A stretch of DNA of 64,000 nt from Eggerthellaceae bacterium (GCA_022791455.1 JAAVZC010000007.1:1-64000), one strand, 5' to 3'. Positions 39,052 through 48,290 are shown, counted from the stretch's first letter. Translations and numbers: made by a program. Notes: generated from the sequence alone by a model not told the origin.

Positions 39052-40098
39052 ATGGGACTTACCCTATCAGTGTTTCTTTCGCAGGCCGGGGATCATCCCA
39101 TCTTGCTGGGCATTCTTGCCCTGGTCATTGGCGTTACCATCATTTCCGGCGCCACCGACGCCCCCAACGCCATCGCGTCCGCCGTCTCCACCCGCTGCCT
39201 GAAGCCGGGCATGGCGCTGGCACTGGCGGCCATCTTCAACTTCGTCGGCCTGGTAGGCATGACCTACATCTCCACCGCCGTTGCCCACACTATGTTCAAC
39301 ATGGTGAATTTCTCCGGCAACCCGCACCAGGCGCTGCTGGCGCTCATCGCCGCCATGATTGGCTCAATCGGCTGGGGCGTGTTCTGCTGGTTCCGTGGTA
39401 TTCCTGCGTCGAAGTCCCACTCGCTCATCGCCGGCATCACCGGCGGCGCCATCGCGCTGAACGGTCTGGCCGGCGTGGTGCTCAGCGAATGGATGCTGGT
39501 CATCTACGGCATGGTGTTTTCCCTGGTCGCAGGCTTTGTGCTGGGCATGGTGGTCACCAAGTTGGTGGAATTCCTGTTCGCCACCGCCCATCGGGGCCGC
39601 GCCAACCAGGTGTGCGTCATCATCCAGGACGTCTGCGCCTGCGCGCTGTCGTTTCTCCACGGCGCTCAGGACGGCCAGAAGTTCATGTCCATCGGGCTTT
39701 TGGGCATCGCGCTCGCCTTCGGCATGGAGACCAGCGGCGAAACCAACTTCCCCTTGTGGCTCATGATCCTGTGCTCGCTGGCCATCTCGCTCGGCACGTT
39801 GCTGGGCGGCAAGCGCATCATCAAATCGGTGGCCATGGACATGGTGACGCTCGAGAAGTACCAGGGCGTGGCCGCCTCCATCTCCACCGTTATCACGCTG
39901 TTCGTGGCCTCTATCACCGGCATGCCGGTCTCCACCAGCCACTGCTCCACCGCCGCCATCATGGGCGTCGGCGCGTCGAAGAGCTTCAAGCGCGTGAACT
40001 GGGGCATCGCCAAGAACATGGTGGCAGCGTGGCTGCTCACCTTCCCCTGCTGCGGCTTTATCGGCTGGGCTCTGGCGAAGCTGTTTATTTTGATTTAG
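39052..40098 (+). CDS. Inorganic phosphate transporter (PiT family)
   Basis: ISGATDAPNAIASAVSTRCLKPGMALALAAIFNFVG; GMPVSTSHCSTAAIMGVGASK. Confidence 0.93.
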   Translation: MGLTLSVFLSQAGDHPILLGILALVIGVTIISGATDAPNAIASAVSTRCLKPGMALALAAIFNFVGLVGMTYISTAVAHTMFNMVNFSGNPHQALLALIAAMIGSIGWGVFCWFRGIPASKSHSLIAGITGGAIALNGLAGVVLSEWMLVIYGMVFSLVAGFVLGMVVTKLVEFLFATAHRGRANQVCVIIQDVCACALSFLHGAQDGQKFMSIGLLGIALAFGMETSGETNFPLWLMILCSLAISLGTLLGGKRIIKSVAMDMVTLEKYQGVAASISTVITLFVASITGMPVSTSHCSTAAIMGVGASKSFKRVNWGIAKNMVAAWLLTFPCCGFIGWALAKLFILI

Positions 40099-41047
40099 CG
40101 GCGGCCTTCGCTATAGCGTCGGGGTCTCCGGTGAAGCCTTCGCTGAAGGCGCTCGGGATGACCAGGGTGCCGCCGGACTGCTTCACGCTCTCGTAGGCCA
40201 GGTGCATGGTGCGCAGGCGCATCGCCTCGGGATCGTCGGCGTAGTTCTCCGACGCGTCCTTCAGCATGTCGGAAATATCTGCCTCGGCCTCGGCCATGAT
40301 CATGCGGGCGTTCTTCTCGCGCGTGGCAATAGCCTCGGCCGCCATGGCCTGCTGCAGCTCCTTGGGCACTACGATGTCGCGCACTTCTACGTCCATCACG
40401 TTGATGCCCCAGCCGTCCAGCTTCTCTTCCAGCACTTCTTTCAGCTCGGCGTCCAGCTGGTCGCGGCGAGCCGCCACCTCGCCAATGGTGGCACGTCCGA
40501 TGGCCTTGCGCAGCGTGGCCTGGGCAATCCAGTACACGGCACTTGCGTAGTCCTCTACCTCGGTGGCCGCCTTCTGCGGCGAGAACACCATCCAGAAAAT
40601 GACCGCGTCCACATTCAGCGGCACCAGGTCGGCCGTCAGGGTTTCCTCGGCGCCGAAGTAGGTGGCAATCACGCGCTGGTCGATACGCACGGAATAGAAC
40701 TCCACAATGGGAATGGTGAACACGAGCCCCGGCCCCGCCGTGCGGTTGAATTTGCCGAAGCGCATGACCACTGCCTTTTCCCAGTCCATGGTCATATGGA
40801 CCGAGCTGGCCGCCAAAAGGCCGCAAAGTACCGCCACTACCATGACTGGCAGGTTCACCGTACCCACAAGGGCCGCCCCCACGGCGCACGCGATGCCTGC
40901 CGCCACCAGGAACAGCACCGCCGTAAACACCACGGCGCCGTTGCGGTTGGTGCGGTTAAGCGCCTGTGCCGGTCTGCTGTTGGCCGCTTTCCTCGCCCGC
41001 TGGATTGAACTCGATAATTCGTCCGTTGCCGGTCGCCTGGTTCGCAT
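40085..41047 (-). CDS. Slipin/stomatin-like SPFH protein, copy A (start uncertain)
   Basis: WEKAVVMRFGKFNRTAGPGLVFTIPIVEFYSVRIDQRV; ATREKNARMIMAEAEADISDML. Annotated start overlaps GntR gene. Confidence 0.85.
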   Translation of the reverse strand: MRTRRPATDELSSSIQRARKAANSRPAQALNRTNRNGAVVFTAVLFLVAAGIACAVGAALVGTVNLPVMVVAVLCGLLAASSVHMTMDWEKAVVMRFGKFNRTAGPGLVFTIPIVEFYSVRIDQRVIATYFGAEETLTADLVPLNVDAVIFWMVFSPQKAATEVEDYASAVYWIAQATLRKAIGRATIGEVAARRDQLDAELKEVLEEKLDGWGINVMDVEVRDIVVPKELQQAMAAEAIATREKNARMIMAEAEADISDMLKDASENYADDPEAMRLRTMHLAYESVKQSGGTLVIPSAFSEGFTGDPDAIAKAAAKSK

Positions 41048-41486
41048 TTGCCTGCGCCCTCGCTTCCCTATCGCGCTTCAGCTTCGCCTGCTTCATGCTG
41101 GTGGCAAAGCGCACTTCCACGTCCTCCAGCGACATGCCCAGCTCTTGGCAGCGCTGCAGGTACTCCGATGTCACAATTTCCGCCGTCACCGAAACGTCCA
41201 CGCCCGGCTTGTCCGACACATCGCACACGAACGCACCCTGGCGCCGCTTCGACACGATGAAGCCGTCCTCCTCCAGGCTCTGGTACACCTTGCTCACGGT
41301 GTTGTAGTTGATCTCGATGTCGGCGGCCAGTCCGCGCACGGTGGGAAGCTGGTCGCCCGGCAGGTAGTAGCCCGAGGTGATGAGGTACGTGAAGCGGTTC
41401 TTCAGCTGCAGCCAAATGGGAATGCTGCTGGTTTCGTCCAGTTGGAACAGCTCAGTCAGCTTCTGCTTGGATGTCTGCTTGGGCAT
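40956..41486 (-). CDS. GntR family regulator (YtrA-like), copy A
   Basis: IPIWLQLKNRFTYLITSGYYLPGDQLPTVRGLAADIEINYNTVSKVYQSLEEDGFIVSKRRQGAFV. Confidence 0.9.
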   Translation of the reverse strand: MPKQTSKQKLTELFQLDETSSIPIWLQLKNRFTYLITSGYYLPGDQLPTVRGLAADIEINYNTVSKVYQSLEEDGFIVSKRRQGAFVCDVSDKPGVDVSVTAEIVTSEYLQRCQELGMSLEDVEVRFATSMKQAKLKRDREARAQANANQATGNGRIIEFNPAGEESGQQQTGTGA

Positions 41487-41526
41487 AGCCGCCTCTTCTC
41501 TTCGTCGTAACACGCCTGCCTCCTTT

Positions 41527-42603
41527 CTATTGTAGGGTAAAAACCCATTGGTCGGTTATGTCGCGATTGGGGTCTTCTTCGGGAACGGCGGGGTCGGGCG
41601 CCGCAGATGGCTGTTCTGCGGCCGGCGGCTGCAGTTCCATTTCGCGAAAGGAACCGGCGTCGACGATGGCAATGCGCAGGGCCACGCCGCCCATGAGCAC
41701 CAGCACGCCCGCGGCCACGGATAGCTGCAGGGCATTCGTGCGGAAGGGGCTGATGAGCAGGACCGCTTCGCAAACGAGGGGTGCCAGAAGACCGCAGGCG
41801 CCGAAGCCGACCCACCACCAGGGCGCCGCGGAGCCCTCCATGAGCGAGGCGTAGGAAGCCTGGATGCCGGGGTGGCTGCTGCCGCCCGCCAGCACCACCA
41901 GGAACACGGCGGCGGCTATTTCGAGCGCCACCACCACGAGGTCGATGGACAGGAGCGTGCGGGCCAGCTGGGCGGTGAACTCGTCGCGCCAGGCGAGCGC
42001 CTGGATGACCACCGGCACCGCGATTCCGCAGGAAAGCGAGGAAAGCACGAACAGGACGACCACCGGCACAAGCCCCCAGAACCGCACGCCGGCCAGCGCC
42101 TGCAGGAGAAAGCCAGTGTAGGCCATGACGAAAAGGGCCACCGGAACCAGGGCGATTTCCGTCGCGGCCACTACGCCGCGACCGATGGCCGGCAACGAGA
42201 GGAAGCGCACCAGCACCAAAAACAGGCCCAGGGCCATGAGCGCCATGAGCCCCCACGCGCCCCAGTTCATGAGCGAGCGCGGCGGCAGGATGAGCAGCGC
42301 CAGCATGCGGTCGGCGCGGCCTAGGTCGAAGGTGAGGCAACCGGCGCCGATGGACACCATGAGCAGGCCCACCAGCAACGCCAGTCCCAGCAGCCGCTCT
42401 ACCGGCCAGCGGGACAGGCCGCGCGAGGGGCGCTCGTAGCCGAAGGGCTCGCGGAGCCAGACGAGGTCCACCAGTGCGCACACCAGCAGGGCACCCGCGC
42501 CGGCGCCGCCCAAGAACAGGTACGCTATGGCAAGATCCCCCAGCACTTCCCCGCCTTCGCACTCAATTGCGGCACCGCGCGCGGCACCGGCCCTTCCCCT
42601 CAA
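41527..42603 (-). CDS. Orphan NrfD/DmsC-like membrane protein, copy A (possible GTG start near 42549)
   Basis: LAIAYLFLGGAGAGALLVCALVDLVW; RMLALLILPPRSLMNWGAWGLM; multi-TM. Confidence 0.8.
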   Translation of the reverse strand: MRGRAGAARGAAIECEGGEVLGDLAIAYLFLGGAGAGALLVCALVDLVWLREPFGYERPSRGLSRWPVERLLGLALLVGLLMVSIGAGCLTFDLGRADRMLALLILPPRSLMNWGAWGLMALMALGLFLVLVRFLSLPAIGRGVVAATEIALVPVALFVMAYTGFLLQALAGVRFWGLVPVVVLFVLSSLSCGIAVPVVIQALAWRDEFTAQLARTLLSIDLVVVALEIAAAVFLVVLAGGSSHPGIQASYASLMEGSAAPWWWVGFGACGLLAPLVCEAVLLISPFRTNALQLSVAAGVLVLMGGVALRIAIVDAGSFREMELQPPAAEQPSAAPDPAVPEEDPNRDITDQWVFTLQ

Positions 42604-42618
42604 ACCAATAGGGCAAAG

Positions 42619-42671
42619 TATGACACAGCCCGCGTCAAATGTATATGACAGCGTGTCTTATTTTGGGGATA
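42619..42671 (-). promoter_or_regulatory. nrfD-A control region with TATGACA half-sites and TCTTATTTTGGGGATA box
   Basis: TATGACA at 42619 and 42644; TCTTATTTTGGGGATA at 42656, resembling the dmsA1 region. Confidence 0.55.
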
Positions 42672-42695
42672 CCACAGGCGGCGGGCGGAAGCGCC

Positions 42696-42956
42696 TCAAA
42701 TTGCCGGAACAACCTCGCGCCCAAATTCGTAAATTGTGTCACTTGGCAGATCGATCCATTCATCCCAAGACACGCAAGTGCGGCTCTGGTCAAGCTGAGC
42801 CTGCGCAAAAAGACCCGCCTGGGTGCGAAGAGGCGCAAAGGCGGGAATAGAATCAACATCTTCGCCCACGTCATAATCGACAACACGCCCATCATCGAAC
42901 GAAACCCGAAGAAGGAGGTTGGGCAGTGGACGGAATTCGCGAATTCGAGGAATCAC
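42696..42956 (-). CDS. DUF2442-like protein
   Basis: LPNLLLRVSFDDGRVVDYDVGEDVD...CVSWDEWIDLPSDTIYEFGREV. Confidence 0.7.
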   Translation of the reverse strand: MIPRIREFRPLPNLLLRVSFDDGRVVDYDVGEDVDSIPAFAPLRTQAGLFAQAQLDQSRTCVSWDEWIDLPSDTIYEFGREVVPAI

Positions 42957-42964
42957 ACAATCAC

Positions 42965-43219
42965 CTACTCAAGCGGCGGCAGCTTCTCGAGAACCTGAGA
43001 ATCCCACATTGCCTGCAGTTGATCCGAGTAAAGAGCAAGCCATTCGCGAACAAGGTTCTGCGCCTTAACCGGCAGGTCGCCCTCAATCATCTCAAGGGTT
43101 CGAATATTAAACTCTCCCATATATTCGCCGTATAGCGCGTGAATATGACTCGGTTCGTGCTCTTTGGGCTTGAAGAACATCTTGATCACGATGCCGTAAA
43201 AACGAGATATCTCGGGCAT
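42965..43219 (-). CDS. DUF4160-like protein
   Basis: MPEISRFYGIVIKMFFKPKEHEPSHIHALYGEYMGEFNIRTLEMIEGDLP; 8 bp upstream of DUF2442-like gene. Confidence 0.8.
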   Translation of the reverse strand: MPEISRFYGIVIKMFFKPKEHEPSHIHALYGEYMGEFNIRTLEMIEGDLPVKAQNLVREWLALYSDQLQAMWDSQVLEKLPPLE

Positions 43220-43338
43220 TTCTGGCTCCTTTCGGGACTGGATCAGTATAGCAAGAAAGCCGAGAGAAGAGGACGCCTCGACATCGGAGATGCCGGGGCG
43301 TCCTTTAAGGGAGACGGGTAAACGTCGGGCTGTTGCGG

Positions 43339-44562
43339 CTACTCCTGGTCCTGGGGCTTCAGGGGCAGGAACTTCAGTCCCAGGAAGAAGATCAGGAAGC
43401 CGAGGGCGACCACGCCGAGCGTGACGCCGAACTCCAGGGGCGTCGGCCAGTAGACCATGCCGCTGTAGGCCTGGGCCATGTTGCCCTCCCAGTTGGTCAC
43501 GGTGAAGGGGGTGAGCACGGCGGGCATGTCGATGTTGGGAACCTGGAAGCCGCCCACCAGCAGCTGCACGCGCTTGCAGAAGATGGCGGCGATGGCCAGG
43601 ATCCCGGCCACGGCCAGGAGCGGGGTGGTGCGCAGCTGCGGCACGACGCAGAGGACGACGGCCACGACGCTCAAGATGATCTCGCCCCAGAAGAAGGGCG
43701 CGAGCGGGCCGGAGACCAGCATGTCGACGACCGCGAGGCCGGAGCCCGCCGGGAAGGCCTCGGTGAGCAGGTCGCAGCCGAAGAAGTAGAGGTCCACCAG
43801 CAGGAACACGGCGAGCAGCTTCGCGAGCTTCACCAGGTAGGACTGGTCGAGCTTGAGATAGCCCGCGGCGCGCAGGGCGATGACGGTCGCCATCACGAGG
43901 CCGGTGCCGCAGACGAGAGCGGAGCTAACGAACCAGGGGGCCAGCAATGCGGTGTGCCACATCTCGTGGGACTGCTGCAGGCCGAAGATCCAGGCGGTGA
44001 CGGAGTGCACCATGACGGCGGTGACGAGCGCGATCACGGAGATCACGCGCAGGGCGACATGGCCCACCTTGCCCTTCTCGGCCTGCACCTGGGCCCAGAG
44101 GTAGACGCAGGACAGGATCAGGTACACCATCAGCACGATGATGTCCCACATGAGCGGGCTGCCCAGGTTGGAGTACACGAACAGCTCCCAGACGCGCAGC
44201 GGCTGGCCCATGTCCACCACGACCAGGCCGATGGCGGCGCAGGTGGCGGCGATGGAGGTCATGACGGCCACCTTCGAGATGCCGCCGAAGCCCTTGATGC
44301 CGAAGGCCTTGGGCACCGAGGAGATGATCAGGCCGCCCGCGGAGAGGCCCACGAAGAACATGAAGCTCGTGATGTAGAGGCCCCAGGAGTCGATGTTGCG
44401 CATGGCGGTCTGGATCATACCGCCGGACATCTGCATCACCCACAGCACGATGCCGATGATGGCGACAACCGCGCTCACGATGATCGCGATGTTCAGCCCC
44501 GCGCCGCCCTTCTTAGCGGCAGGAGCCTTGACGGCGCTGGCCGTCGCAGTTGTATCAGTCAT
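43339..44562 (-). CDS. NrfD/DmsC-type membrane anchor, copy 2
   Basis: Near-identical to copy 1 over most of its length (DSWGLYITSFMFFVGLSAGGLIISSVPKAFGIKGFGGISKVAVMTSIA). Confidence 0.88.
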   Translation of the reverse strand: MTDTTATASAVKAPAAKKGGAGLNIAIIVSAVVAIIGIVLWVMQMSGGMIQTAMRNIDSWGLYITSFMFFVGLSAGGLIISSVPKAFGIKGFGGISKVAVMTSIAATCAAIGLVVVDMGQPLRVWELFVYSNLGSPLMWDIIVLMVYLILSCVYLWAQVQAEKGKVGHVALRVISVIALVTAVMVHSVTAWIFGLQQSHEMWHTALLAPWFVSSALVCGTGLVMATVIALRAAGYLKLDQSYLVKLAKLLAVFLLVDLYFFGCDLLTEAFPAGSGLAVVDMLVSGPLAPFFWGEIILSVVAVVLCVVPQLRTTPLLAVAGILAIAAIFCKRVQLLVGGFQVPNIDMPAVLTPFTVTNWEGNMAQAYSGMVYWPTPLEFGVTLGVVALGFLIFFLGLKFLPLKPQDQE

Positions 44563-44579
44563 AAGGATCTCCTTTAGCG

Positions 44580-45200
44580 CTATACCAGATAATAAACTGA
44601 AGGCTTGGTGCCCTTCTCGGGCAGCAGCTGCTTATAGGGTCGCGAAGCAATCAGCTTCGACACCTCGGACTCCGGGTCATCGAGGTCGCCATAATGTCGA
44701 GCGCGCCCCGGGCAAAGCACCATACAAGCAGGCTTTTCATCGCGCGCAAGACGCTGATAGCAGAACGTGCACTTCTCAACCACATGCTTCTGATGCACCG
44801 GGACATCGGCGTCGCCAGTCGCAAAATCCAGCGCATAAGCGGGCTCTTCCCAGTTGAACGAACGTACGCCAGTGTAGGGGCAGGCGGCCACGCACATACG
44901 ACAGCCGATGCACTTGTCGTAGTCCTGGCGCACAACGCCGGTATCGGGATCCTGATAGGTCGCGCCAACCGGGCACACCTTCACGCACGCCGGGTTCTCG
45001 CAGTGCTGGCAAGAGACCGGAAAAGGCTGCACTTTGCAATTCGGATACGTCCCTGAAGGACCATCGGGAACACCCGACCCTTCCGTCAAAACGCGATTCC
45101 AAGATACGCCCTTCGGAACGTTATTCGCAGACTTGCACGCAATCTCACATGTCCGGCATCCGAAGCAACGCTTAAGGTCAATAACCATTCCGTATTTCAT
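44580..45200 (-). CDS. 4Fe-4S ferredoxin subunit (DmsB-like), copy 2
   Basis: CFGCRTCEIACK; CQHCENPACVKVCPVGATYQDPDTGVVRQDYDKCIGCRMCVAACPYTGVRSFNW. Confidence 0.93.
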   Translation of the reverse strand: MKYGMVIDLKRCFGCRTCEIACKSANNVPKGVSWNRVLTEGSGVPDGPSGTYPNCKVQPFPVSCQHCENPACVKVCPVGATYQDPDTGVVRQDYDKCIGCRMCVAACPYTGVRSFNWEEPAYALDFATGDADVPVHQKHVVEKCTFCYQRLARDEKPACMVLCPGRARHYGDLDDPESEVSKLIASRPYKQLLPEKGTKPSVYYLV

Positions 45201-45202
45201 AA

Positions 45203-47668
45203 CTAGCCCTCCCACTTCTCAACTTCGCACAGCACGTCGCAGTTGTAATTGTTGTAAGCTGCCGGGCTCGTGTAGCTTGATGCAAGGTTTGCAGGGCATC
45301 CCTTGATGTGCTCGAACTCCTGCCACCCCTTCGGGTAGATTGCCATGCCGGGGCGAATTCCATTGTTGACCTCGGCACGCAGCACCACTTCTGCACGGTC
45401 GTTGAAGGCGCGTACGTAATCGCCAGACTCGATTCCGCGGGCCTCGGCATCAATCGGGTTCATGCGAAGCGTGGGCTCGGGGGCAAGCTCGAGCAGCCAA
45501 TCGCAACCGAAAAAGGCCGTGTGGGTGCGATGTCGATTTCGAATCGACCCCAGAATCAAGGGATACTTCTCGAACAGAGGATTCTCCTCCCACGCCTCAT
45601 GGGGCGGCTCCCAGTGCGGAAGATGTTCGTAGGACTTGTCGAATTCTTCGCCGTCGTCCATGCCCTCCCACATGATGGATCGGTCGACATTTTCGAGATA
45701 AAACTCGAGCTTCCCCGTAGGAGTGGGAAATACGCCACCACCACCATGGAGGTACTCGCCGTCGTCGAAACACACGATAGCCTCTTTTTCGCGAAGCGTG
45801 TCCAAGGTGATTCCATACTTCTCGCTGTCAGGTCCAATCGCGCGAGCGCGCCAGTATTCCTCTTCACTCGCCCACGGGAAATCTGCACCCATTGCCTCGA
45901 CCAAAAGACGGCCGATTTCGAAGTCGGTCTTCGAATCGAACAGTGGGTCGATCACCTTGTCTTGATGAAGCACGGTGGGAGTCATGATTCCGAGCATTAC
46001 CGCCTCGTACTCAAACTGGCCCGCAGCCGGAAGAACATAGTCGGACCACTGACACGTCTCGGTGAAATCGATGTCCACGGTCACAATGAGGTCAAGCTGC
46101 TTGAACATTTCCAGCGTGTCCAGACGACCAGCCATATTCGCCAGCGCATTATGCCCATAGAAGAAAAGGCTGCGAATGTTAACGGGTACGTCTCCGATTC
46201 TCTTGTTCTTAAAGGCGGTAGTCAGCTTAATCGTGCCCACAACCGGACCCGAGGGAAATGCCGCAGCAGCAACCATGCCGGGCGACCCGAGAGCCGTCGT
46301 AGACTGGTTGCAGCAGCCAGAAAGCCCTGCGCCAGGCTTACCCATGTTGCCGGTCACTGCAAGGAGCGTGTTAAGCGCATGGGTAACTCGATGGCCGCCA
46401 TTGTAGTGATCGCAACCCAGTCCAGGCATGACGGTCACTGGCTTCTCGCAAGCGATACGGCGAACCAAATCCTGAGCCTGCCCAAGGTCGACATCGCTCA
46501 CCTCAACGGCCTTCTCCAGGGGCCACTCTTCAACGTCCTGGACAAGGAGCGAATATGCGGTATCCGTCTCGACGCCCTCTACGACATAGGATCCTTCCAA
46601 CGCTGGCGAAACGGACTCTTCCAAGGAAACCGCCTTACCCAACTGCTCATCCCAAACTAAAATAGGATCGATAACAGTTGGCATGCCCGTCATCATGTCA
46701 ATGGGGCCTTCTGCCGGAGCCACACCCAGGTCGCTCATCCTCATGAACTTTCCGTTCTCCTTCTTTACGAGATAAGGAGCCACGGTCGCGCTTAGGAGGT
46801 ATTCGCGATCGATCCAATCGTTCTTGATCACTTCGTTTATCAGACCCAACAGAAGCGCGGCATCCGTACCCGGCTTGATGGGGATATACACATCAGCCTT
46901 GGACTGAGAAATACCGTAGTTGGGATCAACGGCGATCAGGGTTGCACCGTTGTCCTGAGCGTCAAACGCCCAGTGGAACTCGTGGGGGAAGGAGCGCGCC
47001 GAATTCGCAGCCCACATGACGTAGGTGCGTGCACGCTGCCCATTTTTGGGGTCGTTGCCGTAAATGTATTGGCCAAATCCGATGTTTCGGAAGTTCATGG
47101 CCAAAAGGGCGCCGTCGTAACACACAGCGGTTCCGGAGGCGCCAACTGCAGCCTGAACATATGCGTAGAGGTCACTACAGGTCGAGGTAGATGTCCCGGC
47201 GCAGAAGAAATTGTCAAAGGAAGATCCTTCGGCAGCAATCTGCTTCCATTTGTCGGTGATCTCGCGAATGGCGTCATCCCAGCTGATTCGCTCCCATTCA
47301 CCCGCTCCGCGCTCGGTGCCCTCAACTCGCTTCATGGGATACTGCACACGAGCTGCACTATACGTGCGCTGAGGCCAACTCAGACCTTTGGTGCAAATGC
47401 GGTTGTACTCAGGAATCGGCTGCTCACCCATCTCAACCTGCACGACATGACCATCGCGCTTTTTGATTTTAAGCTTGCATCCGCCTGAACAGTTCCCGCG
47501 GCACTGGCCAGTAAAATACTCGTCGCCAGTCGACTTTGCCGTATCGTCTGCGATGGCATAAGCCGCAAGACCGCCTCCCGCCAACGCAGCAGCGCCGGCA
47601 ACGGCACCGCTTGCCTTCAGAAAACCTCGGCGTGTCAGGGTGGACTTCGAGTCTTTCAATCCCGTCAT
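45203..47668 (-). CDS. Tat-exported molybdopterin oxidoreductase, copy 2 (divergent)
   Basis: LTRRGFLKASGAVAGAAALAGG Tat signal; CRGNCSGGCKLKIKKRDG FeS motif; IKPGTDAALLLGLINEVI. Confidence 0.92.
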   Translation of the reverse strand: MTGLKDSKSTLTRRGFLKASGAVAGAAALAGGGLAAYAIADDTAKSTGDEYFTGQCRGNCSGGCKLKIKKRDGHVVQVEMGEQPIPEYNRICTKGLSWPQRTYSAARVQYPMKRVEGTERGAGEWERISWDDAIREITDKWKQIAAEGSSFDNFFCAGTSTSTCSDLYAYVQAAVGASGTAVCYDGALLAMNFRNIGFGQYIYGNDPKNGQRARTYVMWAANSARSFPHEFHWAFDAQDNGATLIAVDPNYGISQSKADVYIPIKPGTDAALLLGLINEVIKNDWIDREYLLSATVAPYLVKKENGKFMRMSDLGVAPAEGPIDMMTGMPTVIDPILVWDEQLGKAVSLEESVSPALEGSYVVEGVETDTAYSLLVQDVEEWPLEKAVEVSDVDLGQAQDLVRRIACEKPVTVMPGLGCDHYNGGHRVTHALNTLLAVTGNMGKPGAGLSGCCNQSTTALGSPGMVAAAAFPSGPVVGTIKLTTAFKNKRIGDVPVNIRSLFFYGHNALANMAGRLDTLEMFKQLDLIVTVDIDFTETCQWSDYVLPAAGQFEYEAVMLGIMTPTVLHQDKVIDPLFDSKTDFEIGRLLVEAMGADFPWASEEEYWRARAIGPDSEKYGITLDTLREKEAIVCFDDGEYLHGGGGVFPTPTGKLEFYLENVDRSIMWEGMDDGEEFDKSYEHLPHWEPPHEAWEENPLFEKYPLILGSIRNRHRTHTAFFGCDWLLELAPEPTLRMNPIDAEARGIESGDYVRAFNDRAEVVLRAEVNNGIRPGMAIYPKGWQEFEHIKGCPANLASSYTSPAAYNNYNCDVLCEVEKWEG

Positions 47669-47756
47669 CTCTCCTCCTTTGTGGGACTGCCCGAGCACCC
47701 TCGGCGAGTAGCTATCCCCCGATAAGCTCCCGTGCGCCCCTTCCCCATCCCCCATG

Positions 47757-47892
47757 GGCGAATCCAGCTTGACTTCGCGTCACATCAGATGGGATTCCCA
47801 ATAACAATAGAATCGGCCGGATTCTGATGATTGATACATTATCATATTTAACTAGTTCAATGGTAGATATGCGATTGTCCTATTTTTGGATA
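47757..47892 (-). promoter_or_regulatory. dmsA2 control region sharing boxes with dmsA1
   Basis: GGCGAATCC 47757; GATGGGATTCCCAATA 47788; AATCGGCCGGATTC 47811 (same 23-bp offset as dmsA1); TCCTATTTTTGGATA 47878. Confidence 0.6.
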
Positions 47893-47951
47893 ATAGGATC
47901 GGAGCCGCAATAGGCGCACGAGTTTGACAGCTTTCAACAATCCAGAAAGTA

Positions 47952-47982
47952 AAAGATCCTTCGCTTACGCTCAGGATGACGA
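47952..47982. repeat. Family A half-element
   Basis: aaagatccttcgcttacgctcaggatgacga. Confidence 0.7.
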
Positions 47983-48014
47983 GAGGGGGCGCAAGGCGGA
48001 AACCGCTTTCGATA

Positions 48015-48290
48015 TCAGACGTACGCGATTTCGACTCTCTTGATGTCTTTCAGAAACGGCGCTGGATCAATGTAGAGGTTCCTGAGGATAGGGATCAGGT
48101 CTATGTACTCTTCGGTGTCGGGTAGCCCTTTGTAACGGGCAAGAACCACCAAGTATCCGTTGTCCCACTCAATCACATCTAGATAGCGCTCAAGGCTGGC
48201 GGGGGTTTTGAAGCGGAGATTGGTGGAGCCAAAAGAAAAGGACGTGAGGCCTTTCGCGCTACTAAGCACCGCAGTGTCAGCTTGAACCAT
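48015..48290 (-). CDS. Conserved hypothetical protein
   Basis: FKTPASLERYLDVIEWDNGYLVVLARYKGLPDTEEYIDLIPILRNLYIDPAPFLKDIKRVEIAYV. Confidence 0.65.
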   Translation of the reverse strand: MVQADTAVLSSAKGLTSFSFGSTNLRFKTPASLERYLDVIEWDNGYLVVLARYKGLPDTEEYIDLIPILRNLYIDPAPFLKDIKRVEIAYV

